Assembly (NCBI GenBank): GCA_022600345.1
Contig: JAHZKP010000062.1
Location: 1-56,574, forward strand
DNA: 56,574 nt
From: Alphaproteobacteria bacterium
GTDB lineage: Bacteria; Pseudomonadota; Alphaproteobacteria; Rhizobiales; Hyphomicrobiaceae
Direction: 5' to 3'
The stretch's first letter is position 1; every line of letters begins with the position of its first letter. Below the pieces are notes generated by a model. That model was given only the letters and a program-made list of their open reading frames with translations. It was not told the origin of the DNA and ran no database searches. A program made the position numbers and the translations under genes. Below are positions 25,553 through 34,127 of the stretch, piece after piece.

Positions 25553-27793
25553 CTAATCAAAGACGCGTTCGGCACTATTCACCACGCCTTTTGCCTTCAA
25601 ACCGTTAAGAATGTGATTCAAGTGATCGAGATCCCACACCTCCACCTCAATCCTCATTCGCGTGAAGTCTGGCTTTCGCGCCACCATCTGCACCTGATCG
25701 ATATTCCCGTCTGTTTCCCCGATGGTTTGCGCAATATCGGCAAGGCTTCCTGGCGCATTCAACGCTGTCACTTCGATGCGGGCCGGAAACCGCTCGGCGT
25801 TGGCGGCATCGACATCCCATGTGACATCGATCCACTTTTCATGCTCGAACGCCATCAACTCAGGAGAATGGATATGGAAGATGCGGATTCCCTTTTCCTT
25901 CGTCAAGACGCCTACGATGCGATCCCCAGGCACAACGCCGCTGTCGGCGAATTTGACCGGGATATCGTCGCGTAGGCCACGCAGCGGGATGCTCGATGCC
26001 CCTGCCGCCTGCGCAGAATCACCCGCCGCCGAAAAGCGGAATTTCAACCCCATCACCTTCGACAGGTTGAACCAACCCTCCTGGCTGCGGCCTCGACCGT
26101 ATCGACTCTTGGGCTTATACGCCTGAACCGGCTCGACTAGGTCTTTTCCCGGCAGGGCGGCTTTGACAACCTCCACAGCCTGGATTTCATTGCGCGCCAC
26201 ACTTGCCAAAACGTCATCTGGCGACTTGGAGCCGGCCGCCATACGCGGCAGCGCCTCCTTGACCAGGTCATCGCTGTAATCGTGACCGTATTTCTTGAAT
26301 TCGGACTGCACCAATCGCCGCCCCAACTCGGAATATTGCTGGCGAAGCTTATCGCGCACAGCCCGGCGGATCGCCCCCCTGGCCCGCCCGGTCACCGCAA
26401 CACTCTCCCACGCCGCCGGCGGCGTCGCCGTCTTCGCCGTCACGATGCGAACTTCATCGCCGTTGCGCAGCCGCGTATCCATCGGCATTTGACGCCCATT
26501 GATATAGGCCCCCTGCGCGGCATTGCCGATATCGGTATGTACCGCATAGGCAAAATCAACCGAGGTCGCCCCCCGCGGCAATGCAATCAGCCGACCGTTT
26601 GGCGTGAAGCAGAAAACCTGGTCCTGAAACAGTTCCAGCTTGGTATGCTCTAAGAATTCCTCCGAATTGGCCCCTTCCAGCAGCGTTTCCACCAATTGCC
26701 GCAACCACATATATGGCCCGCTATCCTGATCGAACCGCTCAGCATCCATGTTGTCGCTGCCCGCATCCTTATAGATTGCGTGGGCCGCGACGCCATATTC
26801 GGCGATATCGTGCATCTGCTGGGTGCGGATCTGCAGTTCGATCCGCTGGCTCTGCGGGCCTAGAACCGTTGTATGGATCGACTGGTAGGCATTGCCTTTT
26901 GGCGTTGAGATGTAGTCCTTGAAGCGCCCTGGCACCTGCCGCCATGTCGTGTGAATGACGCCCAACACCCGGTAGCAATCCTCAACACTGTTCACGGTCA
27001 CCCGAAACCCATAGATGTCGGACAGTTTCTCAAGGCTCACCTGCTTGTTCTGCATCTTGCGCCAGACCGAGTAGGACTTCTTTTCCCGGCCGGTGACCTT
27101 GGATTCGATTCCCACATCATCGAGCTTTACCTCGAGTGCCAGCCGGATTTCCTCAACCAACCTCTTGTTCTTGGCCCGCAACTGCTCGAGCTTTGTCGTG
27201 ACCGTCTCATAGGCTTCCGGATTGAGCCAGCGGAAGGCATGATCCTCCAACTCATCGCGCATCGCCTGCATGCCCATGCGACCGGCAAGCGGCGCATAGA
27301 TATCTAGCGTTTCCTGGCACGTCCGCTTGCGGCTGGCTTCCCGCTTGTGCTCGATCGTGCGCATGTTGTGCAGCCGGTCCGCCAGCTTGACCAGCAGCAC
27401 CCGGATGTCGCTGGAAATGGCAACCAACAGCTTGCGAAAGTTTTCTGCCTGCTCGGCTTTCTTGGACACCAGATCGAGCCGCTTGATCTTCGTCAGCCCA
27501 TCGACAAGCGCGCCGATCTCCTTGCCGAAAAGCTGGTCGATCTCAGTGCGGGTCGCATCGGTATCTTCAATGACGTCGTGCAGCAGCGCGGCCGCAACCG
27601 TCGCATCGTCAAGCTTGAGGTTGGTGACGATCGCCGCCACTTCGAGCGGATGCGAGAAATATGGGTCGCCGTTGGCGCGTTCCTGATGCTTATGCGCCTT
27701 CATCGCATAGACATAGGCGCGGTTCAGCAGAGCCTCGTCGGCCTCCGGATCATAACTTAATACGCGTTCGACCAGTTCATACTGGCGCATCAT
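25553..27793 (-). CDS. rsh: bifunctional (p)ppGpp synthetase/hydrolase (RelA/SpoT)
   Basis: A 746-aa stringent-response enzyme that makes and degrades (p)ppGpp. The HD hydrolase domain has FSHPLEVA and LLHDVIEDTDATRTEI (about 45-85), intact and so probably active. The synthetase domain has YQSIHTTVLGP and IELQIRTQQMHDIAEYG (about 305-345). A TGS domain (about 395-460) and a C-terminal ACT domain (about 670-746) follow. This is the long single Rsh usual in alphaproteobacteria. It is separated from rpoZ by 537 bp with repeats and terminators, so it is not in one transcript with rpoZ. Confidence 0.96.
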   Translation of the reverse strand: MMRQYELVERVLSYDPEADEALLNRAYVYAMKAHKHQERANGDPYFSHPLEVAAIVTNLKLDDATVAAALLHDVIEDTDATRTEIDQLFGKEIGALVDGLTKIKRLDLVSKKAEQAENFRKLLVAISSDIRVLLVKLADRLHNMRTIEHKREASRKRTCQETLDIYAPLAGRMGMQAMRDELEDHAFRWLNPEAYETVTTKLEQLRAKNKRLVEEIRLALEVKLDDVGIESKVTGREKKSYSVWRKMQNKQVSLEKLSDIYGFRVTVNSVEDCYRVLGVIHTTWRQVPGRFKDYISTPKGNAYQSIHTTVLGPQSQRIELQIRTQQMHDIAEYGVAAHAIYKDAGSDNMDAERFDQDSGPYMWLRQLVETLLEGANSEEFLEHTKLELFQDQVFCFTPNGRLIALPRGATSVDFAYAVHTDIGNAAQGAYINGRQMPMDTRLRNGDEVRIVTAKTATPPAAWESVAVTGRARGAIRRAVRDKLRQQYSELGRRLVQSEFKKYGHDYSDDLVKEALPRMAAGSKSPDDVLASVARNEIQAVEVVKAALPGKDLVEPVQAYKPKSRYGRGRSQEGWFNLSKVMGLKFRFSAAGDSAQAAGASSIPLRGLRDDIPVKFADSGVVPGDRIVGVLTKEKGIRIFHIHSPELMAFEHEKWIDVTWDVDAANAERFPARIEVTALNAPGSLADIAQTIGETDGNIDQVQMVARKPDFTRMRIEVEVWDLDHLNHILNGLKAKGVVNSAERVFD

Positions 27794-27945
27794 GTCAGGG
27801 TAACTCTTCAGCGGTTAGAGCACTTTGCAGCATGTGAGAATACCCGCTGGCGCAACAGATTGCGACACCTGCCACCAATCAAATAGGTTAAAGTGTCGAA
27901 GAACCACAGCCGTGCGGGGCATTGCCCCCCGCTGCGCGTTTACGC

Positions 27946-27995
27946 CCGCCGTATCTTGGCACCTCGCTCCAACATCGGCTTGCCGAATGTTGGGC
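27946..27995. repeat. 50-nt direct repeat, copy A
   Basis: Identical over 50 nt to 28131-28180. It begins CCGCCGTATCTTGGCACCTC and ends after the first CTTG hairpin of the region. Confidence 0.85.
27969..27993. repeat. CTTG-loop hairpin, copy A1
   Basis: CCAACAT-CGG, loop CTTG, then CCG-A-ATGTTGG: a 7-bp and a 3-bp stem separated by one bulged A. Confidence 0.8.
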
Positions 27996-28010
27996 CAGAA
28001 AAACCCCACG

Positions 28011-28035
28011 CCAACACGCGCTTGCGCAGTGTTGG
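28011..28035. repeat. CTTG-loop hairpin, copy A2 with compensatory changes
   Basis: CCAACAC-GCG, loop CTTG, then CGC-A-GTGTTGG. All three inner base pairs and the last outer pair differ from copy A1, yet pairing and the bulged A are kept. Confidence 0.8.
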
Positions 28036-28046
28036 GCAAGAAAAGA

Positions 28047-28074
28047 AAGGCCGGCCCCTCGCGGAACCAGCCTT
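28047..28074 (-). terminator. GNRA-capped terminator-like stem, copy A
   Basis: Read on the minus strand AAGGCTGGTTCC pairs fully with GGGGCCGGCCTT (three G-U pairs) around a GCGA tetraloop, followed by TTTCTTTTC. The G-U pairs work only on the minus-strand RNA, so it belongs to a transcript coming from rpoZ. Confidence 0.65.
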
Positions 28075-28130
28075 CGTTAACTCTATACGATTTTGTCGCC
28101 TTCAACCGCGCCGCCGAAATGCGATTCGCA

Positions 28131-28180
28131 CCGCCGTATCTTGGCACCTCGCTCCAACATCGGCTTGCCGAATGTTGGGC
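28131..28180. repeat. 50-nt direct repeat, copy B
   Basis: Identical to 27946-27995. It is followed directly by terminator-like stem B, whereas copy A has an extra CTTG hairpin before its stem. Confidence 0.85.
28154..28178. repeat. CTTG-loop hairpin, copy B
   Basis: Same sequence as copy A1 (CCAACAT-CGG, CTTG, CCG-A-ATGTTGG), within the second direct repeat. Confidence 0.8.
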
Positions 28181-28188
28181 AAGAAAAA

Positions 28189-28215
28189 AAGGCCGGCCCC
28201 TCGCGGAACCGGCTT
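28189..28215 (-). terminator. GNRA-capped terminator-like stem, copy B
   Basis: On the minus strand AAGCCGGTTCC pairs with GGGGCCGGCCTT around GCGA with one bulged C, followed by a run of seven T. It is the first good terminator met by transcripts leaving rpoZ (stop at 28331). Confidence 0.75.
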
Positions 28216-28276
28216 TTCTAAAGAAGCTAAACACGCCTCATTCTATTACACCATCGACGGAAAATCGTCAGGGCGC

Positions 28277-28309
28277 GGATGTCGGCGGCAAAGCCGCCGA
28301 TGGGCATCC
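28277..28309 (-). other. GC-rich stem-loop after rpoZ
   Basis: TCGGCGGC / GCCGCCGA with a 3-nt loop, inside an outer GGATG / CATCC pair, 22 nt past the rpoZ stop. No T-tract follows, so it may stabilise the 3' end rather than terminate. Confidence 0.5.
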
Positions 28310-28330
28310 GAAGCGCATAACTAAGGACTC

Positions 28331-28756
28331 TTAGCGGCTGCGATCGCGCGCGCTATTGCCGATTGCGGCAGAAGGCTCGGTCGGTGTCATGCTTTCCAGA
28401 CCGCGCAACAACTGTTCTTCGGTCAAAACGTCGACCACAGTATCCGAGGACATGTCGTCGCGACCCAGCATTGGCAGGCGGCGTTCCGACTGCACGACCG
28501 GCGCGGCACCCGTTTCGGGCTCGTCCACCTCGACGTTCTTTTGCAGCGAGTGGATCAGGCCCTCGCGCATATCGGCGGTTCCAACCGACTGCTCGGCAAT
28601 CTCGCGAAGCGCGATAACCGGGTTTTTGTCCTTATCCGGGTCGACCGTGATCGCACTGCCGCCTGAAATCGCCCGCGCGCGGTGCGCGGCGAGAAGAACA
28701 AGCTCAAACCGGTTTTCGACTTTGTCGACGCAATCTTCGACGGTCACGCGTGCCAT
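28331..28756 (-). CDS. rpoZ: RNA polymerase omega subunit
   Basis: A 141-aa omega subunit that helps fold and assemble the beta-prime subunit. The N-terminal core [28 protein letters not shown] is diagnostic, followed by [11 protein letters not shown]. The tail after about residue 70 is acidic and longer than in E. coli, common in alphaproteobacteria. AAGG lies upstream of the ATG. It is divergent from parC and upstream of rsh, the gene pair often linked to (p)ppGpp control. Confidence 0.96.
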   Translation of the reverse strand: MARVTVEDCVDKVENRFELVLLAAHRARAISGGSAITVDPDKDKNPVIALREIAEQSVGTADMREGLIHSLQKNVEVDEPETGAAPVVQSERRLPMLGRDDMSSDTVVDVLTEEQLLRGLESMTPTEPSAAIGNSARDRSR

Positions 28757-29064
28757 ATCGCCAGCAACCTTTCAGGCTAGATAATTAAAAAGGGATCCGC
28801 TCCAGGGACGAGAAAGCCAACCTGTCCGGCTGGCTGTTACAAAAGCGCCCACTTTGTCAAGTGACTTCCTAACCGAAAACCCAACGCAGTGCAACATGGC
28901 ATTGCCGGCGATATTGAACTCCCGAGGCGACGGCCTGTCTGCAGGGCAACAAAGTTGCAGACAACACACTAGCGGGGAAAAGATAACAACAACTCAGCGC
29001 CTCACCTGTGACTTGTGGCGCTTGCGCACTTGAGCGATGGCTGCGAGCAAAGTAACCCAAACCC
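28757..29064. other. divergent promoter region of rpoZ and parC, 308 bp
   Basis: An 8-bp inverted repeat TGTCTGCA / TGCAGACA (28936-28943 and 28956-28963) with a 12-nt spacer lies in the middle and could be an operator or RNA hairpin. No CtrA or LexA consensus was recognised. Confidence 0.45.
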
Positions 29065-31329
29065 ATGAGCGACAAACCGATTCTCCCCGGCAACGGGCCA
29101 ATTGAGCCCGTTCCCCTCCGCCAGGCGCTGGAAGAGCGATATCTGGCCTACGCGCTATCCACGATCATGGGCCGCGCCCTTCCCGACGTGCGCGACGGCT
29201 TAAAGCCGGTCCACCGCCGCATCCTATTTGCGATGCGCGAGCTGAAACTGAACCCTCAGTCGGGCTATAAGAAGTGCGCCAAAATCGTCGGTGAAGTGAT
29301 GGGTAACTTCCACCCTCACGGCGACCAGGCGATCTATGACGCCCTCGTGCGGCTCGCCCAGGACTTCATGGTCCGTTATCCGCTGGTCGACGGCCAGGGC
29401 AACTTCGGCAACATCGACGGCGATAGCGCCGCAGCCATGCGTTACACCGAAGCGCGCCTTGCTGTTACCTCCGAACTGCTCCTCCAGGGCATCGACGAAG
29501 ACACCGTCGACTTCAAGCCGACCTATGACGGCTCCAACGAAGAACCCGTCATCCTGCCCTCGGCGTTTCCCAACCTGCTGGCCAACGGCTCGTCGGGAAT
29601 TGCGGTCGGCATGGCCACCAACATCCCGCCCCATAACGCCGAAGAGCTTTGCAGCGCCCTCCTGCACCTCATCAAGCACCCCAACGCGACCACCCAGAAG
29701 CTGGTGGACTTCATTCCCGGTCCTGACTTTCCCACCGGCGGCGTCATCGTGGAACCGCGCGAACAAATCCTGGAAGCCTATGAAACCGGTCGTGGCGGCT
29801 TTCGGGTGCGCGCCAAATGGGCAAAGGAAGACACCACCCGCGGCGGCTACCAGATCGTCGTCACCGAAATCCCCTACCAGGTGCAGAAGTCCAAACTCGT
29901 CGAGCGCATCGCCGAGCTTATGACCGATCGCAAACTGCCGCTACTAGGCGACATTCGCGATGAATCGGCTGAAGAAATCCGCCTCATTCTTGAGCCTAAG
30001 ACCCGCGCGGTCGACCCGCTCATCTTGATGGAAAGCTTGTTCAAGCTCTCCGACCTGGAGGTCCGCTTCGGCCTCAACATGAACGTATTATCGGCCGGCC
30101 AGGTGCCCGGCGTTCTGTCGTTGCGCGAGGTTTTGCAGCAGTGGCTCGAACACCGCATCGAGACACTTGTCCGCAAATCGCAGTTCCGCCTCAACAAGAT
30201 CGAGCACCGCCTGGAAGTGCTCGATGGCTACCTGATCGCCTTCCTCAACCTCGACGAAGTGATTCGCATCGTGCGCTATGAGGACAAGCCCAAAGAGTGC
30301 CTGATTGAAACCTTCAAGCTGACGGACGTTCAGGCTGAAGCCATCTTGAACCTGCGCTTGCGTGCCCTCTCCAAGCTTGAAGAAGTCGAGATCCGCGCCG
30401 AACACGGTCGCCTGTCGGCTGAACGCGACCAGATCGTCGCCCTACTGGCTTCAGAAGACCTGCAATGGAAAACCGTTGCCGGCGAAATCCGCGATACCCG
30501 CGAGAAATATTCCAAGAAAACCGATATCGGCCGCCGCCGCTCTTCTTTCGGCGAAGAGCCCGACATCGAGATCGACCTCGAACAAGCCTTCGTCGAAAAA
30601 GAACCCACCACCATCCTGTTGTCGGATAAAGGCTGGGTGCGCCGCATGAAGGGCCACCTTGAGGATGTCGCCAAGGTCGACTTCAAGCAGGGCGACCAGC
30701 TACGCCGCGCCTTCCATGCCTCCACCACCGACAAAATCCTGGTGTTCTCGACCAGCGGCCGCTTCTACACCCTGGAGGCCAACCAGCTTCCCGGCGGACG
30801 CGGCCACGGCGAACCGCTCCGCCTGATGATCGACCTGGAAGACAACCACGACATCGTCACCGCATTCGTGCACCAGCCAGGCCGCAAACTGCTGGTCGCC
30901 TCAACAGCCGGCTACGGCTTCATCGTCCCCGAAGACGACGTCATCGCTTCGACCCGCAAAGGCAAGCAGGTCTTGAACGTCAACGAACCAGATGAAGCCC
31001 GTCTCGTCATTCCAGTTGTTGGCGACCACATCGCAACCGTCGGCGAAAACCGCCGCATGCTGGTCTTCACCACCGACGAAATCAACGAGATGGCGCGCGG
31101 CAAGGGGGTTATCCTGCAACGCTTCAAGGACGGCGGCCTGGCAGATGCCCGTACGTTTGATGGGGCTGAGGGCTTATCCTGGGTCGATAGCGCCGGGCGC
31201 ACCTTCACCCTGTCGCTCGACGACCTGGCCGATTGGCTCGGCGTGCGCGCGCAGGCTGGCAGGTCCGTTCCCCCGCGCTTTCCCCGCTCAACATCATTCG
31301 GACCGGTTTTCAACCCGCTATCGGGATAA
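29065..31329 (+). CDS. parC: DNA topoisomerase IV subunit A
   Basis: A 754-aa breakage-reunion subunit of topoisomerase IV, which unlinks daughter chromosomes. The N-terminal core has [31 protein letters not shown] and the catalytic Tyr127 in [10 protein letters not shown]. The C-terminal part (about 500-754) has blade-like repeats. It lacks the gyrase-box QRRGGKG, which supports ParC over GyrA. The quinolone-region Ser of E. coli ParC (S80) is Gln87 here. The ribosome site is weak. parE is not in the window. Confidence 0.95.
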   Translation: MSDKPILPGNGPIEPVPLRQALEERYLAYALSTIMGRALPDVRDGLKPVHRRILFAMRELKLNPQSGYKKCAKIVGEVMGNFHPHGDQAIYDALVRLAQDFMVRYPLVDGQGNFGNIDGDSAAAMRYTEARLAVTSELLLQGIDEDTVDFKPTYDGSNEEPVILPSAFPNLLANGSSGIAVGMATNIPPHNAEELCSALLHLIKHPNATTQKLVDFIPGPDFPTGGVIVEPREQILEAYETGRGGFRVRAKWAKEDTTRGGYQIVVTEIPYQVQKSKLVERIAELMTDRKLPLLGDIRDESAEEIRLILEPKTRAVDPLILMESLFKLSDLEVRFGLNMNVLSAGQVPGVLSLREVLQQWLEHRIETLVRKSQFRLNKIEHRLEVLDGYLIAFLNLDEVIRIVRYEDKPKECLIETFKLTDVQAEAILNLRLRALSKLEEVEIRAEHGRLSAERDQIVALLASEDLQWKTVAGEIRDTREKYSKKTDIGRRRSSFGEEPDIEIDLEQAFVEKEPTTILLSDKGWVRRMKGHLEDVAKVDFKQGDQLRRAFHASTTDKILVFSTSGRFYTLEANQLPGGRGHGEPLRLMIDLEDNHDIVTAFVHQPGRKLLVASTAGYGFIVPEDDVIASTRKGKQVLNVNEPDEARLVIPVVGDHIATVGENRRMLVFTTDEINEMARGKGVILQRFKDGGLADARTFDGAEGLSWVDSAGRTFTLSLDDLADWLGVRAQAGRSVPPRFPRSTSFGPVFNPLSG

Positions 31330-31398
31330 TGCATCGCCAAGAAACACGATAAACTGATATTCCTCAGCCGGCTTGCGAATTTCTTCCCCCTGCGCCAT

Positions 31399-31421
31399 GG
31401 GTCGGGGATCGGGGATCGGGG
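31399..31421 (+). other. G-quadruplex motif
   Basis: Four G-tracts (GGG, GGGG, GGGG, GGGG) are separated by TC, ATC and ATC, a textbook quadruplex pattern on the plus strand. It lies between parC and the secreted protein at 31523, inside a wider G-rich imperfect repeat to about 31465. Confidence 0.6.
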
Positions 31422-31522
31422 TCGAGAGGCTTGGGTCGGAAGGCTTGGGTTTGGTCGGAAGACTTTGAGTCCCCTGTGGGCAGTTGCCCGCGCCGCAGAG
31501 TTTTAGACAGGACGCCGCAGCA

Positions 31523-31966
31523 ATGTTCCGGGCGATCGCAATGATAGTGACGCTGCTCGTGATGTGCCAATCGACCGGCACGGCACTCGCACAGTCTTGC
31601 GCGCGGAGCGATTTCGAGGCCGTCGTCGATGAAGCCGCCTCCTCCCTGCGCAAACTAAACGCCGAAAACAAGCCGGTGTTTCAGGAGATGCTTCGCAAGC
31701 TGAAGGACAAGCATGCCTGGAGCCACGACGTCTTCATGAAGAACGCCGAACCCTTCGTGCAGGATGAAACGATCGACGCCTACGACCAGAAATCCCAGGA
31801 CCTGCTTATCGACATCGCCACGCTTGGCGAAGAAGGCAGTGCTGCAGCAACCCCTGACTGCACCCTGTTGGACGAGTTGCGCGCACGCATGACGGACCTT
31901 GTCAAAGCCCAAACCGCCAAATGGTCCTATATGTTTGCCAAGCTCGAAAAAGAGATCGCCCAATAA
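31523..31966 (+). CDS. secreted protein, unknown function
   Basis: A 147-aa protein with a signal peptide (MFRAIAMIVTLLVMCQSTG..., likely cut after ALA near residue 23). The mature part is helical and acidic, with two Cys (in QSCARSD and PDCTLL) that could form a disulfide. No domain recognised. I start at the ATG 31523 (AGGACG upstream) rather than at an in-frame ATG 39 nt earlier that would bury the signal peptide. It follows a G-rich quadruplex motif and stands alone. Confidence 0.65.
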   Translation: MFRAIAMIVTLLVMCQSTGTALAQSCARSDFEAVVDEAASSLRKLNAENKPVFQEMLRKLKDKHAWSHDVFMKNAEPFVQDETIDAYDQKSQDLLIDIATLGEEGSAAATPDCTLLDELRARMTDLVKAQTAKWSYMFAKLEKEIAQ

Positions 31967-32463
31967 CGCATTTTTATCAATTCTTTTTCGTTTACCCTTG
32001 AAAAGCCGCATTTTCCGGTATATGTCGGCAGCGTTTGATTGAGATACCTTTTTTATGAGGTCAGCATGCGCAACAGCAAAACACAACGACACGACACATT
32101 AGATTGTGCCGCGTGGCTTGTTGCGCGCAGCATTGTCAGAACCTCGCAAGATTTCTGCAGCCATTACGGCTGACGAGCGACCAAGCCGACACAACGACCA
32201 AATCCAACAAATGTTAGGGCCGCAGCACGCTGCGGTCACGGGCTCTGCGTGTCGGGCTATTGCGAAACCACGTCGATAAAGTGAGCCGGAAAGCTTCACC
32301 TTGCCAACTGCGTAGCGATGCTTCGGAGTTTGCAAACGAGCACGCTTTCCTAATTGCAGATTAGCGCAATCCAATTCGAAAAACCGACAACCGTTTTTTC
32401 GAAAACGGGGTCCTGCGTTCATTTCAATGGCGCGCTTTGTCATTTCATTTCTGGGTGACAATC
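31967..32463. other. intergenic region, 497 bp, with small hairpins
   Basis: Two compact stems are visible: CCGCAG-CACG-CTGCGG (32220-32235) and CCGTTTT-TTCG-AAAACGG (32391-32408). Neither has a following T-tract on either strand. A 35-codon frame at 32066-32173 begins 5 nt after GAGG but has no recognisable features and is not called. The reverse-strand frame at 32099-32461 is also not convincing. Confidence 0.45.
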
Positions 32464-33609
32464 GTGATTACTCAATCTGAAAAGCACGAAGCTATTGAAC
32501 GCCAGATCGGCCGATTCGAGCGCAGCATCCGTCGTCGCCTGCGCAAGCTGGCTGGCCTGTCGCCGCGCCTGGGCGACCTCATCATGAGCTTCCCGGCAGC
32601 CGCCTTTGCCATCGCTTCAGATTCGGTTGACGCCGATTCCACTGGGCTGGCGGTTCGCCGTGTCAAGGAAGGTTGCGGACTAAAGGACGTCGCCACCACA
32701 CTCGGCCTGCCGATGTGGCTGAAGCGCGTCCCCCCCGAAGCCTTCCATGGCAAGCTGCTGGCTGTACCCGGTGGCGAAAAGTTCGCGCAGAAGATCTCGG
32801 GGCGCATCCCCAAGAACCCTGCCTACGCGACCTGCTGGCTCAACTGGGTGAGTTTCGCTTCGAAGGCTGCCGACGATGAGTTCGCACTCTGGATCGCCAG
32901 CCAGAAGCCGCCTTACGTACGGCCTCTACCGGTGGAACAGATCCCGTTGCGCCCACTCGCCATGTTCGCCTGGTTTTCCATGAATTCGGATGGCCAGGCC
33001 CGTGACTTGATCAAGAAGCCATGGCAACCGTCCATGCGATTTGAGACGGCCACGGACGGGATGCAGGTCTGGATCGACGAGGTTGCCGGATTGTTCAAGC
33101 CGGTACGCCCTCACCGTGGTCCAGGTCGCTACAGCCGGCGTCAGGAAGGCGGGCTGCGTATGGTTGCTTTGCGCAACGGTCCGCAGCTTCGCGAGGAAGG
33201 TCGCCTGATGAACCACTGCGTGGGCACTTACGCCCACCTGGTGGCTGCTGGTGACTGCATGATCTTCTCGGTGCGTGACGGCGATCAGCGTCTTGCGACC
33301 GTTGAAGTCCGCCGTCACTCCAGAAGCGGGACATATCAAATCGTCCAGCTTCAGGGGCACTCCAACCGCCGGCCTTCCGAACAGGTTCGCCGGTTCGCCC
33401 ACGACTGGATGCAGCAATTTGCAGGTGCACCCAATCGCGGGCTGAAGCACGCCGACGGCGAGTTCCGGGTCAAGAAGGATGACTGGAACAAGCTGTGGCG
33501 GCCCTACATGGAAGCCAAGGGGCGCGCCGGATTGGAAGCCAGCGAGGCCAGCCTCGAACGGCTGATCAGCGATGCCGACATCATCCGCCATTCCCATGAT
33601 GGCGGATAA
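32464..33609 (+). CDS. PcfJ-like domain protein
   Basis: A 381-aa protein whose C-terminal half (about 235-320) has the PcfJ-like pattern: LREEGRLMNHCVGTYAHLV, then GDCMIFSVRDG, then RLATVEVRR and VQLQGHSNRRP. PcfJ is named after a gene of the enterococcal conjugative plasmid pCF10; the family's biochemical role is not established. The N-terminal half is basic (RQIGRFERSIRRRLRKLAG) and then featureless. I chose the GTG at 32464 because GGGTG lies upstream; an ATG at 32437 lacks a ribosome site. No mobile-element genes are nearby and codon use looks like the neighbours, so it reads as a resident gene. Confidence 0.7.
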   Translation: MITQSEKHEAIERQIGRFERSIRRRLRKLAGLSPRLGDLIMSFPAAAFAIASDSVDADSTGLAVRRVKEGCGLKDVATTLGLPMWLKRVPPEAFHGKLLAVPGGEKFAQKISGRIPKNPAYATCWLNWVSFASKAADDEFALWIASQKPPYVRPLPVEQIPLRPLAMFAWFSMNSDGQARDLIKKPWQPSMRFETATDGMQVWIDEVAGLFKPVRPHRGPGRYSRRQEGGLRMVALRNGPQLREEGRLMNHCVGTYAHLVAAGDCMIFSVRDGDQRLATVEVRRHSRSGTYQIVQLQGHSNRRPSEQVRRFAHDWMQQFAGAPNRGLKHADGEFRVKKDDWNKLWRPYMEAKGRAGLEASEASLERLISDADIIRHSHDGG

Positions 33610-33636
33610 CGACCGCGGCACAATCGCTTCAAAACA

Positions 33637-33668
33637 GGACCCCGCAGTCACAACCGATTGCGGGGTCC
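33637..33668 (+). terminator. hairpin after PcfJ-like gene
   Basis: A perfect 10-bp stem GGACCCCGCA / TGCGGGGTCC with a 12-nt loop, 28 nt past the stop. There is no T-tract, so it may be a weak or Rho-assisted terminator, or a stabilising 3' stem. Confidence 0.55.
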
Positions 33669-33869
33669 AACCTCTCAAAAGCCCAAGAAGTCCGACAAAG
33701 GCCGGTATCGTTTCGTGAAACAGCCCATCTGCGGCATCAAACCGCCCTCAAGTCCTAACAAAGTCCTGCGCGATGTACGGCAATGGACAATCCGTTAACG
33801 TGGCCCGCTGCTTGCTACTCCTGGTGCGAACACGCTTTGATGTTTGATTTTGAAAACTAGGTGGCAGTA

Positions 33870-34127
33870 ATGGCGAGCACATATTTCTCAAGCTATGCGA
33901 AGACACTGAACCGGGTCTACATGGCCCAGTTGATCGACGACAATATGTGCCGCCAGGACAAGGGCCGCCAAAGGGCCTCTCTCGTCGTCAATCCCATCAC
34001 CGGAAATCATTACTCAGCAGAATATGCCACCCCCGCCGGTCACGTCCATCAATCCCCGACGCCTCGCCACATTGCTTCCTACATCCCCGAAGGCACGACC
34101 ATCTGGGACTACACTCCCGCCGAGTGA
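33870..34127 (+). CDS. 85-aa protein of unknown function
   Basis: A small protein starting MASTYFSSYAKTLNRVY and ending IWDYTPAE. It is soluble, rich in Tyr, Thr and His, with no signal or membrane segment and no recognised domain. AGGTGG lies 6 nt before the ATG. Its last 19 nt overlap the 3' end of hemN on the opposite strand, so the two transcripts converge and overlap. The good ribosome site and sensible composition support a real gene. Confidence 0.55.
   Translation: MASTYFSSYAKTLNRVYMAQLIDDNMCRQDKGRQRASLVVNPITGNHYSAEYATPAGHVHQSPTPRHIASYIPEGTTIWDYTPAE

Larger units (their letters stand above)
27794..28330. other. 537-bp repeat-rich gap between rpoZ and rsh
   Basis: Contains two 50-nt identical direct repeats, three CTTG-loop hairpins, two GNRA-capped terminator-like stems, and a GC stem-loop just after rpoZ (28277-28309). 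Frames open here run across the hairpins and are not coding. Read from rpoZ, the order terminator stem, CTTG hairpin, GC-rich block occurs twice. Confidence 0.65.

Noticed and set aside
32066-32173. 35-codon ORF after GAGG
   Set aside because: No hydrophobic or conserved feature and no neighbour evidence; could be chance.
32391-32408. TTCG-capped stem considered as a terminator
   Set aside because: No T-tract on either strand and no gene ends nearby on the plus strand.
32099-32461. 120-codon minus-strand ORF in the gap before the PcfJ-like gene
   Set aside because: No ribosome site, no family pattern, covers hairpins.
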